DNA from: Shewanella halifaxensis HAW-EB4
Lineage (GTDB): Bacteria; Pseudomonadota; Gammaproteobacteria; Enterobacterales; Shewanellaceae
Reading direction: 5' to 3'
DNA: 64,000 nucleotides
Assembly: GCF_000019185.1 (NCBI RefSeq)
Contig: NC_010334.1
Location: forward strand, 3,472,001-3,536,000
Made by a program: the position numbers and the translations under genes. The number at the start of each line of letters is the position of its first letter. Within the stretch, counting starts at the first letter, position 1. Below, one piece after another: positions 45,709-53,437 of the stretch. The notes below the pieces were generated by a model that saw only the letters and a program-made list of their open reading frames with translations, did not search any database and had not been told where the DNA came from.

Positions 45709-46431
45709 TCAACCGGCGTATTTATGAGAGATGGGGTCAGTAATCACTATTGTGTCACCTCGGAGCATATAGTTACCGCCATGCAAGTCCATCACTCCGT
45801 GATCATCGATAAAGCTAAGCACTTTAAACAGCGTTTTTAGCAGCTCTTCATGCTCATCAATAATCTCATCATCAATTACCACTGGCTTGCGCTCATCTGA
45901 GCTCATATAAAAATGCGCTCGTGGCTCTTGGATCTGCTCGACAAACTCATCAACACTTGAAACCTCATCGGTGAAAGGCTTCTGTGGATCGGCAAATGGC
46001 AGGGTCATGGTACGCAAGGTGCCCCAGAGTTTGCCAAAGTCATCATCATGAAAATGGCTTGGACGAGTGGGCTCTGTACCGTCATCGGTGATGTCTTCAA
46101 GACGCTCCATTACGTAAAAACGCACCACTCGACCGCTGCTCAACTCGACGGTATCTTCACGATGGATAGTTGGAACATGGGGGTTATCTTGATTTTCTGG
46201 GCGCATGCACCAGCGGGCAAATAGGTAGTAACCATCTATCTTACTGTTACACAGCTTGATGACTTTATCTGGCTCTCCGGGGACTTCGTACACCTCGGCG
46301 TAGATACCGGTGGCGATTAGATCAAGATCTGTAAAGCGCTCCAGATATATCGATACATCATCAACCCGATGGATCTCCTCTGCGTTTGCTAACTCTTTGA
46401 TCTCTTTAATCGCATCAAGGTAAAGTTCCAT
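45709..46431 (-). CDS. Protein with kinase-fold-like motifs, unknown function
   Basis: This 240-residue soluble acidic protein was not recognised as a named family. Its motifs follow protein-kinase order: a glycine-loop-like TGIYAEVYEVPGEPDKVIKL with K59 in the VAIK position, a hinge-like RFYVMERLEDI near 105, VMDLHGGNYML with D215 and N220 in place of HRDLKPEN, and VITDP with D232 in place of DFG. The catalytic Asp, metal-binding Asn and Asp are all present. The fold inference is mine. It is a single gene with no toxin, antitoxin or phosphatase neighbour. Confidence 0.72.
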   Translation of the reverse strand: MELYLDAIKEIKELANAEEIHRVDDVSIYLERFTDLDLIATGIYAEVYEVPGEPDKVIKLCNSKIDGYYLFARWCMRPENQDNPHVPTIHREDTVELSSGRVVRFYVMERLEDITDDGTEPTRPSHFHDDDFGKLWGTLRTMTLPFADPQKPFTDEVSSVDEFVEQIQEPRAHFYMSSDERKPVVIDDEIIDEHEELLKTLFKVLSFIDDHGVMDLHGGNYMLRGDTIVITDPISHKYAG

Positions 46432-46575
46432 CGATTAAGCCACCATTTACAACAAGAAAAATTTAGAACAACGGCTACGACTAACACGCAAACGCTATCA
46501 TAGCCCTCTAACAATGCCCTAATGTGTCAGACAATAAATCAACAAAATAAATATTGTATGCTCATAAGTTCACCA

Positions 46576-47169
46576 CTAACCATTATCTCGTAGCTTAGGG
46601 TAGCTTTGCAACCATCGCTTTTGCTTCACTCTCCGCTCAAACAACGCACGCTTTGCTTTAGGATTGTGTTGTAGCGACAGATCAAACAGACAAGCTAGAT
46701 CAAACGGACTATGTAAAATCAATGATGCAGGTTCTATTATTGCAGTTGATGCTGCCAAAGATTTAAATGTTAGCAAACGACTACTCACCGCCACTGCAGT
46801 CTGCTTTTCAGGCCAATAACTCATGGCATCAAGACTTGATGTATATGCTTGATGCTGGTTGCGCAGATGCATTCTCGCTTGATTCTTAACCGACCATGGG
46901 TAGATAGGGGCTATTCGATTTAGCTCGGCTTCGATTGCAGTATCCCTCTCGGCGGATAGGTCACTCGAGTCAAAATAGATAAGGTCGATATCATTGAGCG
47001 CTGTTTGCAGGCCATGTAACTTATCCCAAACTAAATTGCGGACAAAACCTGCCGCTAACATCCAATCGTTTAACTTTAGCTGCTCGACAATGCGCAAAGC
47101 ATTAAACCGGTACTCATCTTCGAGTAGCCAGTGCTTTATTTGTTGTTCAAAGTCTATTTTAATGGTCAA
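46576..47169 (-). CDS. Nucleotidyltransferase-like protein (DUF925 type)
   Basis: This 197-residue protein has WMLAAGFVRNLVWDKLHG near 36-53 and DIDLIYFD near 60, the G-x-VRN and DxD pattern of the NTP_transf_6 (DUF925) group of nucleotidyltransferase folds. The C-terminal part ends with RVKQKRWLQSYPKLR, typical of the group. The substrate is unknown. The gene stands alone; the ATG at 47169 has only a weak ribosome site. Confidence 0.82.
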   Translation of the reverse strand: MTIKIDFEQQIKHWLLEDEYRFNALRIVEQLKLNDWMLAAGFVRNLVWDKLHGLQTALNDIDLIYFDSSDLSAERDTAIEAELNRIAPIYPWSVKNQARMHLRNQHQAYTSSLDAMSYWPEKQTAVAVSSRLLTFKSLAASTAIIEPASLILHSPFDLACLFDLSLQHNPKAKRALFERRVKQKRWLQSYPKLRDNG

Positions 47170-47264
47170 TAGTCACTCTCTTTCAAAGCATTAAACATTC
47201 AACTGCTAGGGTTATTAACTTATACAAAACTCGCCTCAATACCTAACTCAAACGGCTTAATAAA

Positions 47265-47287
47265 CAAAAAAGGAGCCTTAGCTCCTT
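47265..47287 (-). terminator. Terminator of the second YbaY-like lipoprotein gene
   Basis: AAGGAGC-CTTA-GCTCCTT forms a 7-bp stem followed on the minus strand by six T. It lies 28 bp past the lipoprotein stop. Confidence 0.82.
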
Positions 47288-47314
47288 ATTTATTCTTTAC
47301 TGCTACCTTTACTG

Positions 47315-47716
47315 CTATCTAGGGGCTGGCACCGCTTTCATCAACACCTCAGTGGTATACTTGTTATTATTGATCACAGGAAAGCGATCATAAGTCTGGA
47401 AAATCACCTTCCCTTGATATTGGATCATCGCCACCACGCCATAATGGATGCTGTCGTCAATGCTATCTGCTGGCAATAAAAACTTAAATGGCACGGGTGC
47501 TCTGACGATATTAAAGCTCTTTTGCGCAACGATAACACCCGGGGTATCTAGGTCGATAATCGCGATAGTAATCGAGCTACCTTGAGGCAGAGGTAACTTC
47601 TCTAGATAACCCGCCGCACCATTCACCACCACAGGCGGCTTATCTTCAACCGTAACACAAGCTGTTAATACCAACATACAGAGCAGTACAACACTTTTTT
47701 TCAATAATGAGATCAT
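47315..47716 (-). CDS. YbaY-family lipoprotein (second copy)
   Basis: This 133-residue protein has a lipobox LTAC (Val at +2, outer-membrane sorting expected) and the same domain style as 35588-35989: LPLPQGSSITIAIIDLDTPG, PFKFLLPADSI, HYGVVAMIQYQGKVIFQTYD. It is diverged from the first copy but of equal length. It follows tesB on the same strand after 43 bp and may be co-transcribed. Function is unknown. Confidence 0.82.
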   Translation of the reverse strand: MISLLKKSVVLLCMLVLTACVTVEDKPPVVVNGAAGYLEKLPLPQGSSITIAIIDLDTPGVIVAQKSFNIVRAPVPFKFLLPADSIDDSIHYGVVAMIQYQGKVIFQTYDRFPVINNNKYTTEVLMKAVPAPR

Positions 47717-47759
47717 GATTTAAACCCTAAATACAAAATATAAACAAACAGTTGCGGCA

Positions 47760-48626
47760 TTATGATGTTTTCATCATCCGAATAAGCCCCTCTTGTGTCG
47801 CTGATGCAACGAGCTCGCCTTGCTGATTAAAAAACTGCCCTCTGACAAAACCTCGACCACCGCTGGCATTGGGACTGTCTATGGTATACAAAAGCCACTG
47901 GCTCAAGTCGAATGGGCGGTGAAACCACATTGCATGATCTATGGTGGCCATACGCATACCGGGTGTTAAAAATGAAACCCCGTGTGGCTGAGCTGCCGTA
48001 ACTAAAAAGTTAAAGTCCGACGCATAGGCGAGCAAATAATCGTGCACAGACATATTATCAGGCACTTTACCATTAGCGCGGATCCACACATGCCGAATAG
48101 GCTCCCGAGCTGCCGGTGCGATCGGATCACTTGGGTTGACTAAGCGCATCTCAATTGGCGTATCGGCCATAAACTTTTCTAGCACTTTAGACGGCACTTT
48201 ATCTCTAAGGGTCATCGCTAACTCTTGTTGATTAAGCAGGCCATCGGGTCCCGGCACATCAGGCATCACGGCTTGATGGTCATAGCCTTCTTCAGCAGTT
48301 TGAAAAGAGCAGGTCATATAGAAGATGGGACGGCCTTTCTGGATGGCTTTAACTCTTCTTGCACTGAAGCTGCCACCATCACGCATGATTTCAACATCAT
48401 ACACAATAGGTAGTTTCTCATCGCCGGCACGTAAAAAATAGGAGTGTAAAGAGTGCACCTTACGGTCAGGACTGACAGTCTGCTTAGCCGCACTTAAGGC
48501 TTGCCCCATGACTTGACCACCAAAGACGTGACCAAAACCTAGATCTTGGCTTTGACCACGAAACAGCCCCACTTCGATCCGCTCTAACGAAAGTAACGCT
48601 AAAAGATCATCTAATACTTGGCTCAT
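47760..48626 (-). CDS. tesB: Acyl-CoA thioesterase II TesB
   Basis: This 288-residue double-hotdog enzyme hydrolyses acyl-CoA to free acid and CoA. Family blocks are FRGQSQDLGFGHVFGGQVMG near 22-41, HSLHSYFLRAGD near 57, TIDHAMWFHRPF with the catalytic Asp near 222, and SATQEGLIR with the catalytic Gln near the C-terminus. Length equals Escherichia coli TesB (286). Confidence 0.95.
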   Translation of the reverse strand: MSQVLDDLLALLSLERIEVGLFRGQSQDLGFGHVFGGQVMGQALSAAKQTVSPDRKVHSLHSYFLRAGDEKLPIVYDVEIMRDGGSFSARRVKAIQKGRPIFYMTCSFQTAEEGYDHQAVMPDVPGPDGLLNQQELAMTLRDKVPSKVLEKFMADTPIEMRLVNPSDPIAPAAREPIRHVWIRANGKVPDNMSVHDYLLAYASDFNFLVTAAQPHGVSFLTPGMRMATIDHAMWFHRPFDLSQWLLYTIDSPNASGGRGFVRGQFFNQQGELVASATQEGLIRMMKTS

Positions 48627-48706
48627 TGCAACCTAAAAATCAGCTAATTATGGCCATAAGCTTAACTCAAGATCCCCTAGTCTCGCCAGTTCTACTCAAT
48701 CTAGCA

Positions 48707-49639
48707 CTACTCTAATACGATACGGCGCTGATTTGCCGATGCCTTTGCCCAAGCCAGCACCTGCGCCTCGCCACTTCGATGAGCGGTAACGGGTTTTGCA
48801 TGGTAGAGCTCAGGCCAACGCTCGGTGATCACTTCAGGGGTACACTCCTCGGCTTTAAAGCGTCCCGGAGAAAACTCAACAAGAGCGGCATGGCTAATTC
48901 CGCCAGCCGCCGCGAGCAGGTGTTCACCCGATGGGCTTTTAGAACTACACAGGTACAACATGGTGGCCGTAACGGTTGTTTTTGAAAAAAGTGGACGAAC
49001 TGTTGGGGCTAAATGCTCTGCCGTCATCGATGTGACTGCATGGGGAATAATACTGTTAACCTTGATCCCGTGTTCTGCGCCCTCAAGGTGCAAACTGTTG
49101 ACCAGTCCCATCACCGCCATTTTGCTCGTGCTAAAGCTGGTTTCATACATATCACCGTAGATGGAGCTTGCACTACTCATCACAACTCGGCCATAACTTT
49201 GACGCTTCATAAAAGGCCACACGGCTTGAGTCATGTAGAAGGTTCCATTGAGATCCACATCCAGATTATGCTTCCAACTCGAGGCACTCATCTGCTCAAA
49301 TGCACAGGACTTATGAATACCCGCATTATTAATTAAGATATCGACACGACCCCAACTTTTTACCACATCATCAACCATTGAGTTAATATCATCGATGCTG
49401 GTGACATCCAATGTAAAAGACTTGAACTCACCTCCTAACGCCGTTATCGCTGCACCGCAAGCTTGCAGGCCTGAATCAGGCTCTAGGTTTGTCATGCTGG
49501 AGCTAACATCCTTTGTTTGAGTCGTTTCATTATCAACCAAAACGACTCGTGCTCCTCGCTCAGCTAAGGCAATCGCATAGGCTCTACCAAGACCCGATGC
49601 TGCGCCCGTAACTATTGCGACTTGTCCCTCAAAACGCAT
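48707..49639 (-). CDS. SDR-family protein (MFE-2-like) with Phe at the catalytic Tyr
   Basis: This 310-residue protein resembles the dehydrogenase domain of multifunctional beta-oxidation enzymes. It has TGAASGLGRAYAIALAERGA, LINNAGIHKS and a long C-terminal part with a GGISHAALVEFSPGRF block. The active-site YxxxK reads F169-S-T-S-K, so the catalytic Tyr is Phe, while the Ser (VVMSSASS) and Lys remain. The codon is TTT. I used the ATG at 49639; the frame extends 32 codons upstream without a family match. Activity may be impaired. Confidence 0.85.
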   Translation of the reverse strand: MRFEGQVAIVTGAASGLGRAYAIALAERGARVVLVDNETTQTKDVSSSMTNLEPDSGLQACGAAITALGGEFKSFTLDVTSIDDINSMVDDVVKSWGRVDILINNAGIHKSCAFEQMSASSWKHNLDVDLNGTFYMTQAVWPFMKRQSYGRVVMSSASSIYGDMYETSFSTSKMAVMGLVNSLHLEGAEHGIKVNSIIPHAVTSMTAEHLAPTVRPLFSKTTVTATMLYLCSSKSPSGEHLLAAAGGISHAALVEFSPGRFKAEECTPEVITERWPELYHAKPVTAHRSGEAQVLAWAKASANQRRIVLE

Positions 49640-49976
49640 AGTTTCGACCCCTAAACAGATTTGTCTATCACAAATGTAGACGTTGACTGCTAAGAAAGCA
49701 GTTTCATTTCTAAAGCGACAATTACAACTTCTCATCTTGCTCCCGCTTTAGAGATATAATATTGCATACACTCCTGCCTAACAGATGTGCGCTAGTTCAA
49801 AGTTCTTCAATCAGTCAAAGTGAAAAATAATAATGCTTAACAAAGTGTTAAGCCGACCACTTTTGATGATATAAAATCCACTTTTTAGAAGTTGTTAAAT
49901 TTGCTATGCTATGCCAACTTTTTTTACCTTTATGTCAGCTTTCTTTGACGTAAACCTCTGTAAGTAAATATAAACC

Positions 49977-50867
49977 ATGAATCCTTGGATACTTGCCATC
50001 CGCCCTCGCACCTTGCCTGCGGCGATTGGACCACTGCTGGTTGGTAACGTACTCGCACTGCAACTGGAACAGTTCAGCTTTTTCATTGCTGTTATTTCAA
50101 TGCTCTGCGCCCTGCTACTGCAAATTGCCGTAAACCTAGCCAATGACTATTTCGACTTTAAAAGTGGTGTCGATACCGAAGAGCGCTTAGGGCCTGTTCG
50201 TGTCACCCAAAGTGGCATGCTTAGCCCAATGGCTGTGCGTAACGCAATGATTTTGTGCCTAGTGTTGGCACTTATCGTTGGTTCTTTGCTTATCTACCAC
50301 GGTGGCCTACCGATCGCCTTTTTAGCGGTGGCAGCGATTCTTGGCGCCTTAGGCTATAGCGGCGGTCCTTACCCACTGGCCTCTCATGGTTTAGGTGAAG
50401 TTGCCGCATTTGTATTTTTTGGTCTTGTGGCTGTTGTCGGAAGTTACTTTCTGCAAGCGGGTGAAACTGCAACTAGCGCATGGCTACTTGGCAGCGCCAT
50501 CGGCTTTTTAAATGCAGCGATTATGCTAGTGAATAACACCCGAGATATGGAAACCGATATTAAGGCAGGTAAAAAGACCTTAGCGGTTCGTATGGGTCTT
50601 GCACAATCGCGTATTTTCTATCAAAGCTTTCTCTATCTGCCATTTGCCATCATTTTTGCAGGCTTCCTGATGGGAGCACTACCAGGTTTACCGGTGCTTT
50701 TAGCTGGACTCGCATTTGTCATGGCGAGAAGCTTAAGTAATGATTTTAATGAAGTCACTGGGGCAGCCTTAAACCCATTACTTGGGCGCACAGCTAAGCT
50801 CACCATGATTTTCAGCGCATTATTTAGTATCGGTCTACTGGGCGATATCTATCTGTTCGTGACCTAG
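49977..50867 (+). CDS. menA: 1,4-dihydroxy-2-naphthoate polyprenyltransferase MenA
   Basis: This 296-residue inner-membrane UbiA-family prenyltransferase makes demethylmenaquinone. It has about eight membrane helices, the first Asp-rich motif NDYFDFKSGVD near 60 followed by GPVRVTQSG, and the second motif NNTRDMETDIKAGKKTLAVR near 182. Menaquinone is the main carrier of anaerobic respiration in Shewanella. It is a single gene ending in a strong terminator. Confidence 0.96.
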   Translation: MNPWILAIRPRTLPAAIGPLLVGNVLALQLEQFSFFIAVISMLCALLLQIAVNLANDYFDFKSGVDTEERLGPVRVTQSGMLSPMAVRNAMILCLVLALIVGSLLIYHGGLPIAFLAVAAILGALGYSGGPYPLASHGLGEVAAFVFFGLVAVVGSYFLQAGETATSAWLLGSAIGFLNAAIMLVNNTRDMETDIKAGKKTLAVRMGLAQSRIFYQSFLYLPFAIIFAGFLMGALPGLPVLLAGLAFVMARSLSNDFNEVTGAALNPLLGRTAKLTMIFSALFSIGLLGDIYLFVT

Positions 50868-50898
50868 TCTAGCCATTCGCTAGCCTCTAATGAGCAAT

Positions 50899-50928
50899 AA
50901 AAAAGCCTATCGATTGATAGGCTTTTTT
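50899..50928. terminator. Bidirectional terminator, menA / gnd
   Basis: AAAAAAGCCTATC and GATAGGCTTTTTT form a 13-bp perfect stem with loop GATT between the convergent genes. Confidence 0.93.
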
Positions 50929-50958
50929 GTATGTACAGCTCAGAGTAAAGACACCGAA

Positions 50959-52506
50959 TTACATCTTATGTAAACTGCGATCTCCACTCCAGTTCAGGTG
51001 ATACTTCTCACCCGCTGGCTTGTCGGTTCGCTCAAAAGTATGGGCACCGAAAAAGTCTCGCTGCCCTTGTAGTAAACTCGCTGGCAAGGTTTCACAGCGA
51101 TAACTGTCGTAATAAGCTAAAGCCGAACTGATACAAGGCGCGGGTATACCACTCAGTACGGCTTGCGATACGGCTTCTCTCCAATCTTGTTGTTTTTCAG
51201 ACAAAGCTTTAGCAAAAGAGTCTGCCATCAGCAGGTTTTCAAGCTCACTATCTTGCTGATATGCCTTGGTGATCGATTGCAAGAAAGTGGCGCGGATAAT
51301 ACAGCCGGCCCGCCAAATTTTAGCGATTTCAGCAAAATCCAACTGCCAAGCTTGCTCCTTAGCTTGCATAGCCATCAACTGAAAACCTTGGGCGTAGCAA
51401 GACACTTTGGCGCAATAGAGCGCATTTTCAAGCTGAGCGATAAATGTCTGCTTTTCACCACGGTTAATCGTGGCCAACAGCGCTTCGCTTGGCCCGGATA
51501 ACTGTTGGCTAAGTTGCTGTCTTTGAGCTTTTTGAGTACTGACTGCGCGGGCATAAACCGCTTCAGCGATGGTGGGTGCTGGGCAGCCTATCTGTAAACT
51601 GCTTACCGCAGTCCAAAGACCCGTGCCTTTTTGCCCCGCCTTATCCAAGATCATATCGACCAGTGGCGCCCCGGTTAATGGGTCTGCTTGTTTGAGCACA
51701 TCGGCGCTGATCTGCATCAAGTAGCTGTTTAAGATCCCTTGATCCCACCGTTCAAACACATCACCCACTTCACTCGGTGATAATCCTAAGCCCTGATTTA
51801 ATAGCTGATAAGCCTCGCAGATAAGTTGCATGTCAGCATATTCAATACCGTTATGTACCATTTTAACGTAATGACCAGAACCCGCAGGACCAATATAGGT
51901 GGTACAAGGCTCGCCTTCTTTCACGGGGTTTCCCGGCTCAAAACGCTCGATAGGCAAACCTGTTTTAGCATCGACTTTAGCGGCAATTGCTTGCCATATT
52001 GGCTCAATTCTATTCCAGGCTTTTAAGCTGCCACTTGGCATCAGAGATGGACCAAAACGCGCACCGACTTCACCACCTGATACCGCGCAGCTAAAGAAAA
52101 GAAAATTGTCGGCGTAGCGCTTCTCGCGCTCAACCGTATCCGTCCATAAGCTGTTACCTGTATCAATCACGATATCATCATTCTCGATCCCGGCTTCAAT
52201 TAGAGACTGACAAACACCGTCGACAGGAGCTCCTGCCGGTACAGATAGAAGCAGTACGCGGGGCTTTTCTAATTTAGATAACATTTCAGAAAGATTGTTA
52301 CAGCCTTCTATTCGTGGCTCAGTTATCTGTTTTAGGTATCGCTTACGCTCTAGTTCTTCTTGTGCAACAGTGTCTTGCACCTTGAGTTCATCAAGGTCAA
52401 ATGCAGCGACGCGATATTGGTTGTCGGCTATATTAAGTGCAAGGTTCTTACCCATTACGCCCAAGCCAATAACACCGATATCGTAAAGATTTGATTGGTT
52501 CTTCAT
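50959..52506 (-). CDS. gnd: 6-phosphogluconate dehydrogenase, decarboxylating
   Basis: This 515-residue enzyme of the oxidative pentose phosphate pathway forms ribulose 5-phosphate, CO2 and NADPH. It has the Rossmann motif GLGVMGKNLALNIADN, AVSGGEVGARFGPSLMPSG near 130, the substrate block VKMVHNGIEYADMQLI near 212 with Lys and Asn, and DKAGQKGTGLWT near 285. It is about 45 residues longer than the Escherichia coli enzyme (468), with extra sequence between the first motif blocks and at the C-terminus. Confidence 0.95.
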   Translation of the reverse strand: MKNQSNLYDIGVIGLGVMGKNLALNIADNQYRVAAFDLDELKVQDTVAQEELERKRYLKQITEPRIEGCNNLSEMLSKLEKPRVLLLSVPAGAPVDGVCQSLIEAGIENDDIVIDTGNSLWTDTVEREKRYADNFLFFSCAVSGGEVGARFGPSLMPSGSLKAWNRIEPIWQAIAAKVDAKTGLPIERFEPGNPVKEGEPCTTYIGPAGSGHYVKMVHNGIEYADMQLICEAYQLLNQGLGLSPSEVGDVFERWDQGILNSYLMQISADVLKQADPLTGAPLVDMILDKAGQKGTGLWTAVSSLQIGCPAPTIAEAVYARAVSTQKAQRQQLSQQLSGPSEALLATINRGEKQTFIAQLENALYCAKVSCYAQGFQLMAMQAKEQAWQLDFAEIAKIWRAGCIIRATFLQSITKAYQQDSELENLLMADSFAKALSEKQQDWREAVSQAVLSGIPAPCISSALAYYDSYRCETLPASLLQGQRDFFGAHTFERTDKPAGEKYHLNWSGDRSLHKM

Positions 52507-52711
52507 GTAGATTTCTTCCGTAGGTCACAGAGAATTACCCGTCTATTATTTTATATAGGCAACAATAGCTGGTGCTGCCTATTGGAGTGACGGGTTTAAT
52601 TTTGTTAGCGATTATACAGACTTTGGTAACTTAATTACTAGGCAAAGCCAAATGAGTTAACAACTCAACATTAATAATTGGTGTTAATAATAAACAGTAA
52701 ATTTAGTTCAA

Positions 52712-52739
52712 AAACAAAAAACTGAAACCTAAGTTTCAG
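52712..52739 (-). terminator. Probable terminator downstream of the repeat array
   Basis: CTGAAAC-CTAA-GTTTCAG forms a 7-bp stem followed on the minus strand by TTTTTTG and more T. It is the first good terminator after prpE. Confidence 0.7.
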
Positions 52740-52828
52740 CTTTTTCTCTGCGTTTGCAAGTTAACGGTTAGCCGAGCACTACCTCCAATAAGCTAATACC
52801 TATCGGTATACCTCTTTAATTCGATATA

Positions 52829-52879
52829 GCTTTTTGACAGAAATACCTCTTTGATAGAAATAGCTCTTTGATAGAAATA
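52829..52879. repeat. 17-bp tandem repeat, three copies
   Basis: Three adjacent 17-bp units read GCTTTTTGACAGAAATA, CCTCTTTGATAGAAATA and GCTCTTTGATAGAAATA. They lie 95 bp from the larger 68-bp array and are unrelated to it in sequence. Confidence 0.85.
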
Positions 52880-52973
52880 GTCCCATTTAGTAAGCATGCT
52901 CCCCCTGACGGCATAAATGCCGACCTACACTAACAATGCTGGAGCGGCTTAAATATCAACCTTTGCTTTTGCA

Positions 52974-53436
52974 GCTTGTATCGTCTTAGCTTTCCTCGTT
53001 CCTATAACTTGCTTTTCTTAGAACCTGTCTTTGCTTTTCCTGCTTGTATCGTCTCAGATTTCCTCGTCTCTAGAACTTGCTTTGCCTAGAACCTAGCTTT
53101 GATTTTCCTGCTTGTATCGTCTTAGCTTTCCTCGTCTCTAGAACTTGCTTTTCCTAGGACCTAGCTTTGGTTTTCCTGCTTGTATCGTCTCAGATTTCCT
53201 CGTCTCTAGAACTTGCTTTTCCTAGAACGTAGCTTTGATTTTCCTGCTTGTATCGTCTCAGCTTTCCTCGTCTCTAGAACTTGCTTTTCCTAGTACCTAG
53301 CTTTGGTTTTCCTGCTTGTATCGTCTCAGATTTCCTCGTCTCTAGAACTTGCTTTTCCTAGAACCTGGCTTTGATTTTCCTGCTTGTATCGTCTTAGCTT
53401 TCCTCGTACCTAGAACCTGCTTTTCCTAGGACCTTC
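52974..53436. repeat. 68-bp minisatellite, about seven copies, alternating unit types
   Basis: The block GCTTGTATCGTCT recurs at 52974, 53042, 53110, 53178, 53246, 53314 and 53382, an exact 68-bp period. Units carry CTTAGCTTTCC or CTCAGATTTCC largely in alternation (the fifth is mixed), and the preceding block alternates GATTTTCC with GGTTTTCC, so the higher-order unit is 136 bp. Each unit contains CTCTAGAAC and CCTAG motifs. The period is not a multiple of three and there are no unique spacers, so it is neither coding nor CRISPR. The array stops 1 bp before the prpE stop codon. Confidence 0.95.
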
Positions 53437-53437
53437 T

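Larger units (their letters stand above)
52507..53437. other. Gene-free region between gnd and prpE, repeat-rich
   Basis: This 931-bp stretch has no gene. From left to right it holds the gnd upstream region, a minus-strand terminator (52712-52739), a 17-bp triplicate (52829-52879) and the 68-bp tandem array that reaches the prpE stop. If the terminator serves prpE, the repeats would form its 3' untranslated region. Confidence 0.6.

Noticed and set aside
49640..49735. 32-codon N-terminal extension of the MFE-2-like SDR
   Set aside because: The Rossmann domain begins right after the ATG at 49639; the extension is Cys-rich and unlike SDR N-termini.
52974..53436. Possible CRISPR array
   Set aside because: The whole 68-bp unit is repeated with no unique spacers, and no cas genes are nearby.
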